Origin: CAZHLD01 sp964533185
Lineage (GTDB): Bacteria; Acidobacteriota; Terriglobia; Acidiferrales; UBA7541
Assembly (NCBI GenBank): GCA_964533185.1
Contig: CAZHLD010000072.1
Coordinates: 1-16,030 of the forward strand
Length of the DNA stretch: 16,030 nucleotides
Direction of reading: 5' to 3'
Shown here in pieces: positions 6,605-12,699 of the stretch. How positions within the stretch are numbered: position 1 is the first letter of the stretch; each line of letters starts with the position of its first letter. The position numbers and the translations under genes are program-made. The notes below the pieces were generated by a model, which made no database searches, was not told the DNA's origin, and saw only the letters and a list, made by a program, of their open reading frames with translations.

Positions 6605-7546
6605 TTAGTCGAAGAGGGAATTGACGAAGGCCGGCGCATCAAACGGCACCAGGTCCGTCAATTTCTCGCCGGTGCCTACGAAGCGGATGGGCAGGCCCAG
6701 CTCACGCGCAATGGCCACCACGATTCCGCCCTTGGCCGTGCCGTCGAGTTTGGTCAGTACAATGCCGGTCACTCCGGCGTGCGCCGTAAACTCGCGCGCC
6801 TGCTGCAGACCGTTCTGGCCCGTCGTCGCGTCCATCACCAGCAGGACGTCGTGCGGCGCGCCGGGAACGAGCTTGGCGGCGATGCGCTTCATTTTTTCAA
6901 GCTCGGCCATCAGGTTGGACTTCGTGTGCAGCCGTCCCGCCGTGTCCACGATGACGGCGTCCATCCCGCGCGCCTTCGACGCGACCAGCGCGTCGTACAC
7001 CACCGCCGCCGGGTCTGCGCCTGGCTTCTGCTTGATCAGCTCCACGCCGGCGCGCTGCGCCCAGATGTCGATTTGTTCACCCGCCGCGGCCCGGAACGTG
7101 TCCGCCCCGCACAGCAGCACCGAACGACCCTTCGACCTCAGCCGATGTGCAAGCTTGCCGATGGTCGTCGTCTTTCCGGTCCCGTTCACTCCCACGACAA
7201 AGATCACTCGCGGCGCGTCGCTGCCCGCTCCGATTTCGCCGGCAGGCGGTGCATTCAGGATGGCGATCAACTGGTTTTTCAACTCAGTTTTGAGTTGTCC
7301 CGCGTCCGCGAGCGCCTGTCGCTCGACTTTGTCGCGCACCGCCGCCAGCACCTCGCCGGTGGTGCGCACGCCCAGGTCGGCCGAGAGCAGCGCCTTCTCC
7401 AGCTCGGCCAGCAGCGCCGGGTCGATCTTCCGCTCGCCGGTCAGCAGCTCGTCCACGCGCGCCGACAGCTCGGTGCGCGTCTTGCTGACCGACTCCTTCA
7501 GTCGCTCGAGCAGCGTTGGTTCGGGCTTTCCAAACAGCGTGATCAT
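6605..7546 (-). CDS. ftsY: Signal recognition particle receptor FtsY
   Basis: Membrane-associated GTPase that docks the Ffh-ribosome complex to the Sec translocon. The 313-residue protein consists of the NG domain only: an N helical bundle (1-105) and a G domain with P-loop GVNGTGKT (119-126), the SRP-specific insertion motif DTFRAAAGEQ (149-158), DTAGR (201-205), TKLDG (265-269) and a closing GTGEK-DLVPFDAPAFVNSLF. The long acidic A domain of E. coli is absent, as in many other bacteria. The ATG at 7546 follows GAAAGG at 7557-7552. It heads an ftsY-ribD-ribE cluster, with ribD starting 5 bases after its stop. Confidence 0.97.
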   Translation of the reverse strand: MITLFGKPEPTLLERLKESVSKTRTELSARVDELLTGERKIDPALLAELEKALLSADLGVRTTGEVLAAVRDKVERQALADAGQLKTELKNQLIAILNAPPAGEIGAGSDAPRVIFVVGVNGTGKTTTIGKLAHRLRSKGRSVLLCGADTFRAAAGEQIDIWAQRAGVELIKQKPGADPAAVVYDALVASKARGMDAVIVDTAGRLHTKSNLMAELEKMKRIAAKLVPGAPHDVLLVMDATTGQNGLQQAREFTAHAGVTGIVLTKLDGTAKGGIVVAIARELGLPIRFVGTGEKLTDLVPFDAPAFVNSLFD

Positions 7547-7579
7547 GGCTGCCTTTCGTGCAACTTCCTCGAACTCGTC

Positions 7580-7588
7580 ATTCTAGCA
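7580..7588 (-). promoter_or_regulatory. Possible extended -10 promoter of ftsY
   Basis: On the minus strand the sequence TGC-TAGAAT (7588-7580) matches an extended -10 element (TGn followed by a -10 hexamer), 33 bases before the ftsY start. No good -35 hexamer is seen at the right distance, which extended -10 promoters can tolerate. Tentative. Confidence 0.35.
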
Positions 7589-7612
7589 GAAAGGGAACAC
7601 CTCACCGGGAGG

Positions 7613-7623
7613 AAGTGTCCTAA
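7613..7623 (+). repeat. 11-base direct repeat, left copy
   Basis: AAGTGTCCTAA here is repeated exactly, in the same orientation, at 8104-8114. The two copies bracket the low-GC segment with the two small ORFs. It could be a target-site duplication, an attachment-site pair, or chance. Confidence 0.5.
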
Positions 7624-7657
7624 TGCCCTGATCATGCCCGCGCGCAAAACATCTTTC

Positions 7658-7686
7658 TTGTACAAAAGTATCTCTTATCGTATATT
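7658..7686 (+). promoter_or_regulatory. Promoter-like sequence ahead of the two small ORFs
   Basis: TTGTAC (7658-7663), a 17-base spacer and TATATT (7681-7686) make a good sigma-70 match in an AT-rich stretch. It faces the small membrane ORFs at 7771 and 7935. Ribosome-binding-like AAGGAGG (7691-7697) and GGAGGA (7702-7707) follow directly. Confidence 0.5.
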
Positions 7687-7770
7687 AACCAAGGAGGTTC
7701 TGGAGGACTGCACTTGTTACTCCAGAATTGAGTGCACTTGCCAGCCGGACAAAACCACACTCCAGCAGAG

Positions 7771-7929
7771 ATGATCGGTGAGCTTCTTAGAGACGCCGCT
7801 GTTCTCATTGGCGTATTTGCCCCTCTTGAAACAATCCTATCGAAACAACCTTTGACATTCTGGGGAGTCGGAATTATAGTTGGGTTGGTAGTTGTGCTGG
7901 CAGGCGCGGGAATAGTCATAGAGGTCTAA
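7771..7929 (+). CDS. Small hydrophobic protein (52 residues), unknown function
   Basis: The predicted product begins MIGELLRDAAVLIGVFAPLE and has a C-terminal hydrophobic stretch (WGVGIIVGLVVVLAGAGIVI, about 30-49) that is a good single membrane span, probably with a second weaker one near 8-20. I do not recognise a family. ATG 7771 is the only in-frame ATG; GTG 7732 and TTG 7738 would extend it by about a dozen residues. A TTG at 7714 with a well-placed GGAGGA is also in frame but is cut off by a TGA at 7729-7731. The gene is in a low-GC segment unlike its neighbours and ends 5 bases before the next small ORF, suggesting a co-transcribed pair. It may be real or a decayed remnant. Confidence 0.45.
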   Translation: MIGELLRDAAVLIGVFAPLETILSKQPLTFWGVGIIVGLVVVLAGAGIVIEV

Positions 7930-7934
7930 AGAAC

Positions 7935-8096
7935 ATGAATTCCTTGATGGTCGTTCTACCCATTGCAATTGCCGGGCTCATTGGAATCATATTGGGTTTC
8001 TACTACGCGAAGAAAGAGCATGAAGGCGCGCATAGAAATAGGCGTGCAACTGACAAGCCTGCCTCAAACGCGCACACTATTAGTGCTGCTCATTAA
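7935..8096 (+). CDS. Small single-span membrane protein (53 residues), unknown function
   Basis: Translated by hand. It begins MNSLMVVLPIAIAGLIGIIL, so an N-terminal membrane span covers about residues 4-23. A basic and polar tail follows (YYAKKEHEGAHRNRRATDK, about 23-41) and the stop is at 8094-8096. The strong hydrophobic helix followed by a positively charged tail suggests an inner-membrane peptide with the tail in the cytoplasm. It begins 5 bases after the preceding small ORF, with GAGG 10 bases ahead. No family recognised; function unknown. The low GC content (42-47% in this part by hand count) contrasts with the surrounding core genes. Confidence 0.45.
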   Translation: MNSLMVVLPIAIAGLIGIILGFYYAKKEHEGAHRNRRATDKPASNAHTISAAH

Positions 8097-8103
8097 TTCC
8101 TCT

Positions 8104-8114
8104 AAGTGTCCTAA
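8104..8114 (+). repeat. 11-base direct repeat, right copy
   Basis: AAGTGTCCTAA, identical to 7613-7623. It lies 8 bases after the stop of the second small ORF, at the point where the low-GC segment ends. Confidence 0.5.
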
Positions 8115-8157
8115 GTTGTCTGTGGTCCCCACCCCCATGGCAGGCGGCCGCTGTTTG

Positions 8158-8328
8158 TCAAAAACTCGACTGCGTCTGTAACCCACGACCGGCGAGTGGA
8201 AATCTCCTCTCATAAATCGATTGATACAGTGCATCCAGGGCATCAATGATCGCCTGAATTGCATTCTTCACGGCGGCCTGGTTAACGGGGGGAACATGAC
8301 TAGCGTGGGCTAATTGATTCCGGAGGTG
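8158..8328 (-). pseudogene. Remnant C-terminus of a possible HEPN-like protein
   Basis: The minus-strand frame encodes LRNQLAHASHVPP, then an amphipathic helix-like NAIQAIIDALDALYQSIYERR and a natural-looking end (FPLAGRGLQTQSSF, stop at 8160-8158). R-N-x3-H matches the RNxxxH catalytic motif found near the C-terminus of HEPN-type ribonuclease and toxin domains. The helical, moderate-GC sequence reads like true coding DNA up to about base 8328. The frame stays open to an ATG at 8466, but that extension is the antisense of the dioxygenase fragment on the other strand and is probably not protein. I take this as a 5'-truncated remnant; the HEPN assignment rests on one motif. Confidence 0.3.
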
Positions 8329-8526
8329 ACCGCTCCCGGCCACAAGTCGCTTGTTACTCAGTTGTATTTTGCGACCGACCCGGCGTTCGAAGGCGACCCG
8401 GATCGCAACTACCGCAAGGATCCTCTCCTTCAGAGCGGGGAGTTGATTCGCCCCGTCCGCGTCCATCCGATCCCCGGCTCGATTCGTGCCGCGGTAGACT
8501 TTGAAATTGTTTTGGAAACGGCGTAA
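8317..8526 (+). pseudogene. Remnant C-terminus of an intradiol ring-cleavage dioxygenase
   Basis: The frame reads IPEVTAPGHKSLVTQLYF, then DPAFEGDPDRNYRKDPLL, and ends AAVDFEIVLETA with stop TAA at 8524-8526. The pattern V-x-APG-x5-TQLYF followed by a D/E-rich loop and a closing beta strand FDIVL is what I know from the C-terminal third of intradiol dioxygenases (catechol or protocatechuate type). The iron-ligand motif H-I-H-F that should precede it is not readable; stops occur in frame just upstream (TAA at 8311-8313). Only about 70 of the usual 200 or more residues remain, so it is a dead fragment. Family call moderate, by memory only. Confidence 0.5.
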
Positions 8527-8569
8527 GGTCTACGAGTGGGTCCTGCCTAAACTTCCACCAGAGTCTTCC

Positions 8570-8599
8570 TGTAGCGCCGGGGCAGGGGCCCCGGCATCT
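8570..8599. repeat. Dispersed hairpin repeat, copy 5
   Basis: TGTAGCGCCGGGGCAGGGG followed by CCCCGGCATC. It has the same frame of conserved ends as copies 1-4, with one G/C shift in the loop. It lies directly before the 76-base tandem array. Confidence 0.85.
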
Positions 8600-8607
8600 T
8601 CGCTTTC

Positions 8608-8796
8608 TTCATCTCTGTACTGCCGCGGCAGGGCCCCCGGCATCTTCGCTTTCACGGTGGCACAGGCACTCTTGCCTGTGCGCTTCATCTCTGTACTGCC
8701 GCGGCAGGGCCCCCGGCATCTTCGCTTTCACGGTGGCACAGGCACTCTTGCCTATGCGCTTCATCTCTGTACTGCCGGGTTGAGGCCCCCGGCATC
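8608..8796. repeat. 76-base tandem repeat (two full copies and a partial third)
   Basis: Copies at 8608-8683 and 8684-8759 differ at a single base (G8678 versus A8754, by eye), and a shortened, diverged third begins at 8760. Each full copy contains two palindromes: the GCCGCGGCAGGGCCCCCGGC type related to the dispersed repeat, and the hairpin GCACAGGCA-CTCT-TGCCTGTGC (8660-8681). The near identity implies recent duplication. It lies downstream of the HD-GYP gene (minus strand) and the dioxygenase remnant (plus strand), so it forms a convergent spacer. Confidence 0.9.
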
Positions 8797-8809
8797 CGGC
8801 TTTTGAACG

Positions 8810-10630
8810 TTACACTTCCACCAGCGTCGCGCTCAGCCGCAGCTTACCGTCGCGGATGGCCGTCTCGAGCGCGTCCACCACGACCGGGTCAAAGCGCGCC
8901 CCGGCCAGAAAGCGGATCCGCTCCAGCGCATAGTCCAATTCCATTGCCGATTGGTACGGCCGGTTCGTAGTGATTGCGTCCAGTGTATCCGCCACGGCGA
9001 TGATCTTCGCCATCATCGGGATTTGCTCGCCGCTCAGCCCGTAGGGGTAGCCGCGCCCGTCCATGTGCTCGTGGTGCAGCTCGATGCCTGGCAGCATCTC
9101 CGCAAGCTGCGCGACCGGCCGCATGATGTTGGCGCCCTTGATGGGGTGTTGCTTCATCAGCTCAAACTCGTCGTCGGTCAGCGCCCCGGGCTTCTTCAAC
9201 ACGCGGTCGTCCACGCCAATCTTGCCCACGTCGTGGAGCAGCGCCGAAATGCGCAGCCGGTCCAGATCATCCGCCGAAAGCCCCAGCTCGCGCCCGACAA
9301 TCTCCGAATACTTAGCCACGCGCCCGGAATGGCCGCGCGTGTACGGGTCCTTTTCGTCGACGGCCGCAGCGAGCATGCGGATCGAGCCGATGAAGAGGTC
9401 GCGGTTCTCCTGCGCTGCCTGCTTCAGCCGCTCGATGTACTGCTCAATGTCGTCGGCCATGCGGTTGAAGGTTTCAGCCAGCTCGCTGATCTCCGCCGCG
9501 CCGCGTACCGGCGTGCGCTCGTGGAATTCACCGCGGCTGATGGCGCGGGTGGACTCGGCCAAGCCGCGGATGGGCGTGGAAATGCCCACTGCAAGGACAT
9601 ACCCGAGGATCAGCGCCGCAAACGTCACCACCAGCACAAACCCCAGCGCCTGCTGGTTCAGCTCCTTGACGCCGGCATCTTCGCGCGCGTGGTCCAGGCT
9701 GCGCTGCGCGATCACCGCCCAGTTCAGCTCGGGGAAGATGCTGTAGGTCCCGATCATCTCCACCGGCTGGCCGCCTTCTTGCTGGGTGAAGCGGGCCGTC
9801 TGCGTGGTGCGCAGTTCGCGCGGCAGCGCGGCCACCTGGGCCACGACGGGAAACGTCGAAAGCACCGCGGTCCCGGGAACATAATTCCGTGTGTCCGGGT
9901 GGGCCACGATGTGCCCGCTGCGGTCCACCAGATACACCATGCGGCCGCGCACGCTCGTTTCCTGCAGCCGCCGCAGGATGCGGTCCAGTGAGACGACAGC
10001 CGCCAGCATCCCCGTGAACCGGTCGCCCACCTGCAGCGGCACCGCCATCACAAATGCCGGCCGGTTCTCCGGGCCTAGCGCCAGCGGGTCGCTGCGGAAT
10101 TTCAGCGATTGAAACGTCATCGTAAACGCCCGCTTCAGTGCCTTGTCCACGAACGGGTCTTCGTTCGCGCGCAGGTTGCCGGCCCCGGTTCCTTTGGCGC
10201 TTTCGGCCACAGCGGTCAGGTAGAGGATGTCCGGGTTGCTGTCCACAAAGTTTTCCAGCAGCCGCTTTACCTGCGGCGCGCGGACAGGGTCATCCACGTC
10301 CTCGATCAATCCCGTCAGGACCAGGATCTGCCGTTGGCTGATGAGCTGTTGGTAGAGATTGGATTCGTACAGTTGAATCTCTTCACCGAGCGACCGCGTC
10401 ACCTCAATCTGCTGCACCCGTTCGGTATCGGCCAGCTTCTCCTGGCTGAGCTTAAGCACCTGCCGGTGATACAGCCCGATGGGCAGCAGCGTGACCAGCA
10501 ACAGCGCTCCCAGCACAATCCAGAGGATGCGCAGACGGGCCAGTCGCAGCGATTTGAAGGCTTTGAGCGCCACGGGGTCGAGGACCTTGCCTACCCATTC
10601 TAGAGAGCCAGCGCCTGGGGTACAACGCAC
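8810..10630 (-). CDS. Membrane sensor c-di-GMP phosphodiesterase (dCache-HAMP-HD-GYP)
   Basis: A 606-residue signalling protein. A first membrane span (about 32-54) is followed by a large periplasmic sensor of dCache type (55-325; YLVDRSGHIVAHPDTRNYVPGTAV at 233 onward and GTYSIFPELNWAVIAQ are typical). A second span (about 330-350), a HAMP linker (STPIRGLAESTRAISRGEFHERT) and a C-terminal HD-GYP domain follow. The HD-GYP domain has HSGRV (434 onward), LLHDVGKIG (HD at 466-467), HHEHMDGRGYP (519-529, with GYP 527-529) and DTLDAITTNRPY. The family hydrolyses the second messenger cyclic di-GMP; all metal and GYP motifs are intact, so activity is expected. The start is uncertain: GTG 10630 gives the longest form but lacks a ribosome-binding site; GTG 10573 is an alternative. 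It follows gpsA by about 45 bases. Confidence 0.92.
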   Translation of the reverse strand: MRCTPGAGSLEWVGKVLDPVALKAFKSLRLARLRILWIVLGALLLVTLLPIGLYHRQVLKLSQEKLADTERVQQIEVTRSLGEEIQLYESNLYQQLISQRQILVLTGLIEDVDDPVRAPQVKRLLENFVDSNPDILYLTAVAESAKGTGAGNLRANEDPFVDKALKRAFTMTFQSLKFRSDPLALGPENRPAFVMAVPLQVGDRFTGMLAAVVSLDRILRRLQETSVRGRMVYLVDRSGHIVAHPDTRNYVPGTAVLSTFPVVAQVAALPRELRTTQTARFTQQEGGQPVEMIGTYSIFPELNWAVIAQRSLDHAREDAGVKELNQQALGFVLVVTFAALILGYVLAVGISTPIRGLAESTRAISRGEFHERTPVRGAAEISELAETFNRMADDIEQYIERLKQAAQENRDLFIGSIRMLAAAVDEKDPYTRGHSGRVAKYSEIVGRELGLSADDLDRLRISALLHDVGKIGVDDRVLKKPGALTDDEFELMKQHPIKGANIMRPVAQLAEMLPGIELHHEHMDGRGYPYGLSGEQIPMMAKIIAVADTLDAITTNRPYQSAMELDYALERIRFLAGARFDPVVVDALETAIRDGKLRLSATLVEV

Positions 10631-10675
10631 CGTAAGGACACGTGTTCGCAGTTTGCTACAGGCGGGTCTTGCGCG

Positions 10676-11524
10676 TCAGTCTTCGTGCTTCAGCCGGCGC
10701 TCCATCAGCTCGCGGATGGCCTCGCCGGGCGCGCGGCCACGGTTGAGCACGGCATCCATTTGTTTGGTGATGGGCATCTCGACGCCGACGCGTCGCGCCA
10801 GCTCCAGCGTCGCCCGCGTCGTGCCGATTCCTTCCGCGACCATACGCTTCCCGGCAAGAATCTCTTCGAGCTTGCGNNNNNNNNNNNNNNNNNNNNNNNN
10901 NNNNNNNNNNNNNNNNNNNNNNNNNNNNNNNNNNNNNNNNNNNNNNNNNNNNNNNNNNNNNNNNNNNNNNNNNNNNTCGTCGTTGGTATAGAGCCGCAGC
11001 GTTGGCCCGGAGAAATCCGTCTGCACCTCGGCGGCTGCCTCGCATTCGCTCGAAGCGATCACCACCGCGGTCGGATCGCCCCGCGCCACCTCCCGCGCGA
11101 ACGACGGCCCCGATAGCGCCGCCACCCGCGCCGGGAATCGCGCAGAGACCACTTCCGAGATGACTTGCGTCATTCGCAGCAGCCGGTCGTGTTCGAGCCC
11201 TTTGGTCGCGCTCACGAAGATCATGCGCGGTTCGAGATGCGGCAACATTTGCGTGTACAGTTCGCGGGCGTGCGCTGAAGGCATCACGCCCAGCACAATC
11301 CCGGCGCCCTCGAGCGCGCGGCCCAGCTCGTGCGTGATTTCAATTTCTCGCGGGAGTTCCAATCCCGGCAGGTACACTTCATTTACGCGCCGCGTGCGCA
11401 TCTGCTCGCAGAGTCCGGCGTCGTGTGTCCACAGGGCCATCTGGGGGCGCGCTGGGTTTCGCGCCAGCACGATGGCCAGCGCTGTGCCCCAGCTCCCTCC
11501 ACCAATGATTGCAATTCGCTTCAT
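10676..11524 (-). CDS. gpsA: NAD(P)-dependent glycerol-3-phosphate dehydrogenase (interrupted by assembly gap)
   Basis: Reduces dihydroxyacetone phosphate to sn-glycerol-3-phosphate, the backbone for phospholipids. The N-terminal dinucleotide-binding motif IGGGSWGTALA (7-17), VMPSAH, SATKGLE, and SGPSFAREVARGDPTAVVIAS are all visible. The C-terminal RKLEEILAG, MVAEGIGTT and EMPI segments are also present. Exactly 100 N (10877-10976) replace the middle. Family members have about 85 residues between LYTND and RKLEEI, including the catalytic lysine helix, whereas the placeholder gives room for 34. The true gap is therefore nearer 250 bases, and the intact protein would be about 330 residues. The reading frame across the gap is only nominal. 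The start ATG overlaps the plsY stop by ATGA; plsY uses the product as substrate. Confidence 0.95.
   Translation of the reverse strand: MKRIAIIGGGSWGTALAIVLARNPARPQMALWTHDAGLCEQMRTRRVNEVYLPGLELPREIEITHELGRALEGAGIVLGVMPSAHARELYTQMLPHLEPRMIFVSATKGLEHDRLLRMTQVISEVVSARFPARVAALSGPSFAREVARGDPTAVVIASSECEAAAEVQTDFSGPTLRLYTNDXXXXXXXXXXXXXXXXXXXXXXXXXXXXXXXXXXRKLEEILAGKRMVAEGIGTTRATLELARRVGVEMPITKQMDAVLNRGRAPGEAIRELMERRLKHED
10877..10976. other. Assembly gap (100 N)
   Basis: A run of exactly 100 undetermined bases, the standard placeholder for a scaffold gap of unknown size. It lies inside gpsA. Comparison with the usual GpsA layout suggests about 250 bases are missing, so all distances across it are approximate. 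Confidence 0.98.
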
Positions 11525-12138
11525 TTCTGTTTGCCCAGCGTCAACCGGCTCTCAGTGCCGGCCACGAGGCGCGCGAGATTTGGCCGGTGCTTGGCGATGA
11601 TCAAAAGCGCCGCCAGTGTGACGCCGATCGATACCACCCAGGGCGGCTGGTATCCCGGCGCATACAGTAGATAGGTCAACAACGGCAGCGCCGCGGCAGC
11701 AACAATCGAGCCGAGCGAGACGTACCGCCAGATCAGCACGACCACCAACCACACTACCGCCACTGCGAGCACGGCCTTCGCGCAGATCGGCAGGAATACG
11801 CCGAGCCCCGTCGCCACGCCTCGCCCGCCTCGGAATCGCAGCCACACCGGGAACAGATGCCCCAGTATCGCCGCCAGCGCGGCAATCATCATCCACGTGA
11901 TGTTTCCCTCGTTGATGCGCGCCGCCAGCCACACCGCCAGGTAGCCCTTCGCTGCGTCCAGCAGAAGCGTCAAAGCCCCCGCGCCCGCCCCAACCACGCG
12001 AGTCACATTGGTCGCGCCGATGTTCCCACTCCCCGCAGCGCGGATGTCGCGCCCTTCGCGCAGCCTCACGATCAGGAAACCGAACGGAATTGATCCCAGC
12101 AAGTAGGCGGCCACGGGAATCCACCAGGAGCTGCTCAT
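11521..12138 (-). CDS. plsY: Glycerol-3-phosphate acyltransferase PlsY
   Basis: Integral membrane enzyme that transfers an acyl group from acyl-phosphate to glycerol-3-phosphate, the first step of phospholipid synthesis in most bacteria (with PlsX). The 205-residue product has about five hydrophobic spans and the three conserved cytoplasmic motifs: SGNIGATNV (about 37-45), FRGGRGVATGLGV near 102-114, and HRPNLARLVAGTES near the C-terminus. Start and stop overlap both neighbours by four bases (ATGA with thpR upstream and with gpsA downstream), so it is in a tightly coupled thpR-plsY-gpsA set. plsX is not in the window. Confidence 0.96.
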   Translation of the reverse strand: MSSSWWIPVAAYLLGSIPFGFLIVRLREGRDIRAAGSGNIGATNVTRVVGAGAGALTLLLDAAKGYLAVWLAARINEGNITWMMIAALAAILGHLFPVWLRFRGGRGVATGLGVFLPICAKAVLAVAVVWLVVVLIWRYVSLGSIVAAAALPLLTYLLYAPGYQPPWVVSIGVTLAALLIIAKHRPNLARLVAGTESRLTLGKQK

Positions 12139-12698
12139 CGCGCCCCTTCTATGAAGGGAAAGGTCGCCAGCCGCGTGTACACGGCCCCGCCCGCCTTGAG
12201 CTGGCTCTGGTACAAATGGAATTCGCTCGCCGTCACATGGCCGAACTCGAGTGAGCCTCCCGCCGCAAGCGCCTCGACCAGCCGCGCCAGTCCCTCTTCT
12301 GATTTGAACCTCGCCAGCGTCAGGTGCGGCTTGAATGGACGCTGCTCCCGCTGGATGCCGAGCGCCTCCATTCGCCGTTCGATTTCAGTGGCGAGTTCGC
12401 CCAGATTTGGCGTGGCTTCAATGCCTGCCCAGAAGACGCGCGGATGCTTCGCGTTGGGGAAGAACCCCGTGCCGCGAAAGCTCATCTCCACCGGCGCGGC
12501 TGTGTGCACGTCGGCCAGCGCCCCGCGGATTTGCTCTACCTTGTCCACGGGCGCCTCGCCGATAAACTTCAACGTCACGTGAATTCCCCCGACGCGCACC
12601 CAGCGCGCGCCCCGGCAGGTCTTCTCAAGCTTGCCGACTAGGCCCGCAATCGCTCGCCGCACCTCGTCCGAGAGATCGAGCGCAACGAAGACGCGCAC
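12135..12698 (-). CDS. thpR: RNA 2',3'-cyclic phosphodiesterase (2'-5' RNA ligase family)
   Basis: Member of the 2H phosphoesterase superfamily; ThpR opens 2',3'-cyclic phosphate ends of RNA to 2'-phosphates and can join tRNA halves with a 2'-5' bond in vitro. The 187-residue product has both catalytic HxTx motifs, HVTL (40-43) and HLTL (125-128), each followed by the usual strand (KFIGE, ARF). It begins VRVFVALDLSDEVRR, the standard family N-terminus. The GTG start at 12698-12696 was chosen for this reason and for AAGGG a few bases upstream; longer in-frame forms would be antisense to cinA. It starts one base after the cinA stop and overlaps plsY by four. Confidence 0.93.
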   Translation of the reverse strand: MRVFVALDLSDEVRRAIAGLVGKLEKTCRGARWVRVGGIHVTLKFIGEAPVDKVEQIRGALADVHTAAPVEMSFRGTGFFPNAKHPRVFWAGIEATPNLGELATEIERRMEALGIQREQRPFKPHLTLARFKSEEGLARLVEALAAGGSLEFGHVTASEFHLYQSQLKAGGAVYTRLATFPFIEGAR

Positions 12699-12699
12699 C

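Noticed and set aside
8329..8466. Full 102-residue minus-strand protein from ATG 8466
   Set aside because: Its N-terminal half is antisense to the dioxygenase-like fragment and has no helical or motif structure. Only the C-terminal part reads like a natural protein.
8570..8796. CRISPR array
   Set aside because: The tandem units are 76 bases with no unique spacers between constant repeats. They are direct duplications of a hairpin-containing unit.
8608..8810. Intrinsic terminators formed by the repeats downstream of the HD-GYP gene
   Set aside because: Strong stems are present but no T-run follows them in the direction of transcription.
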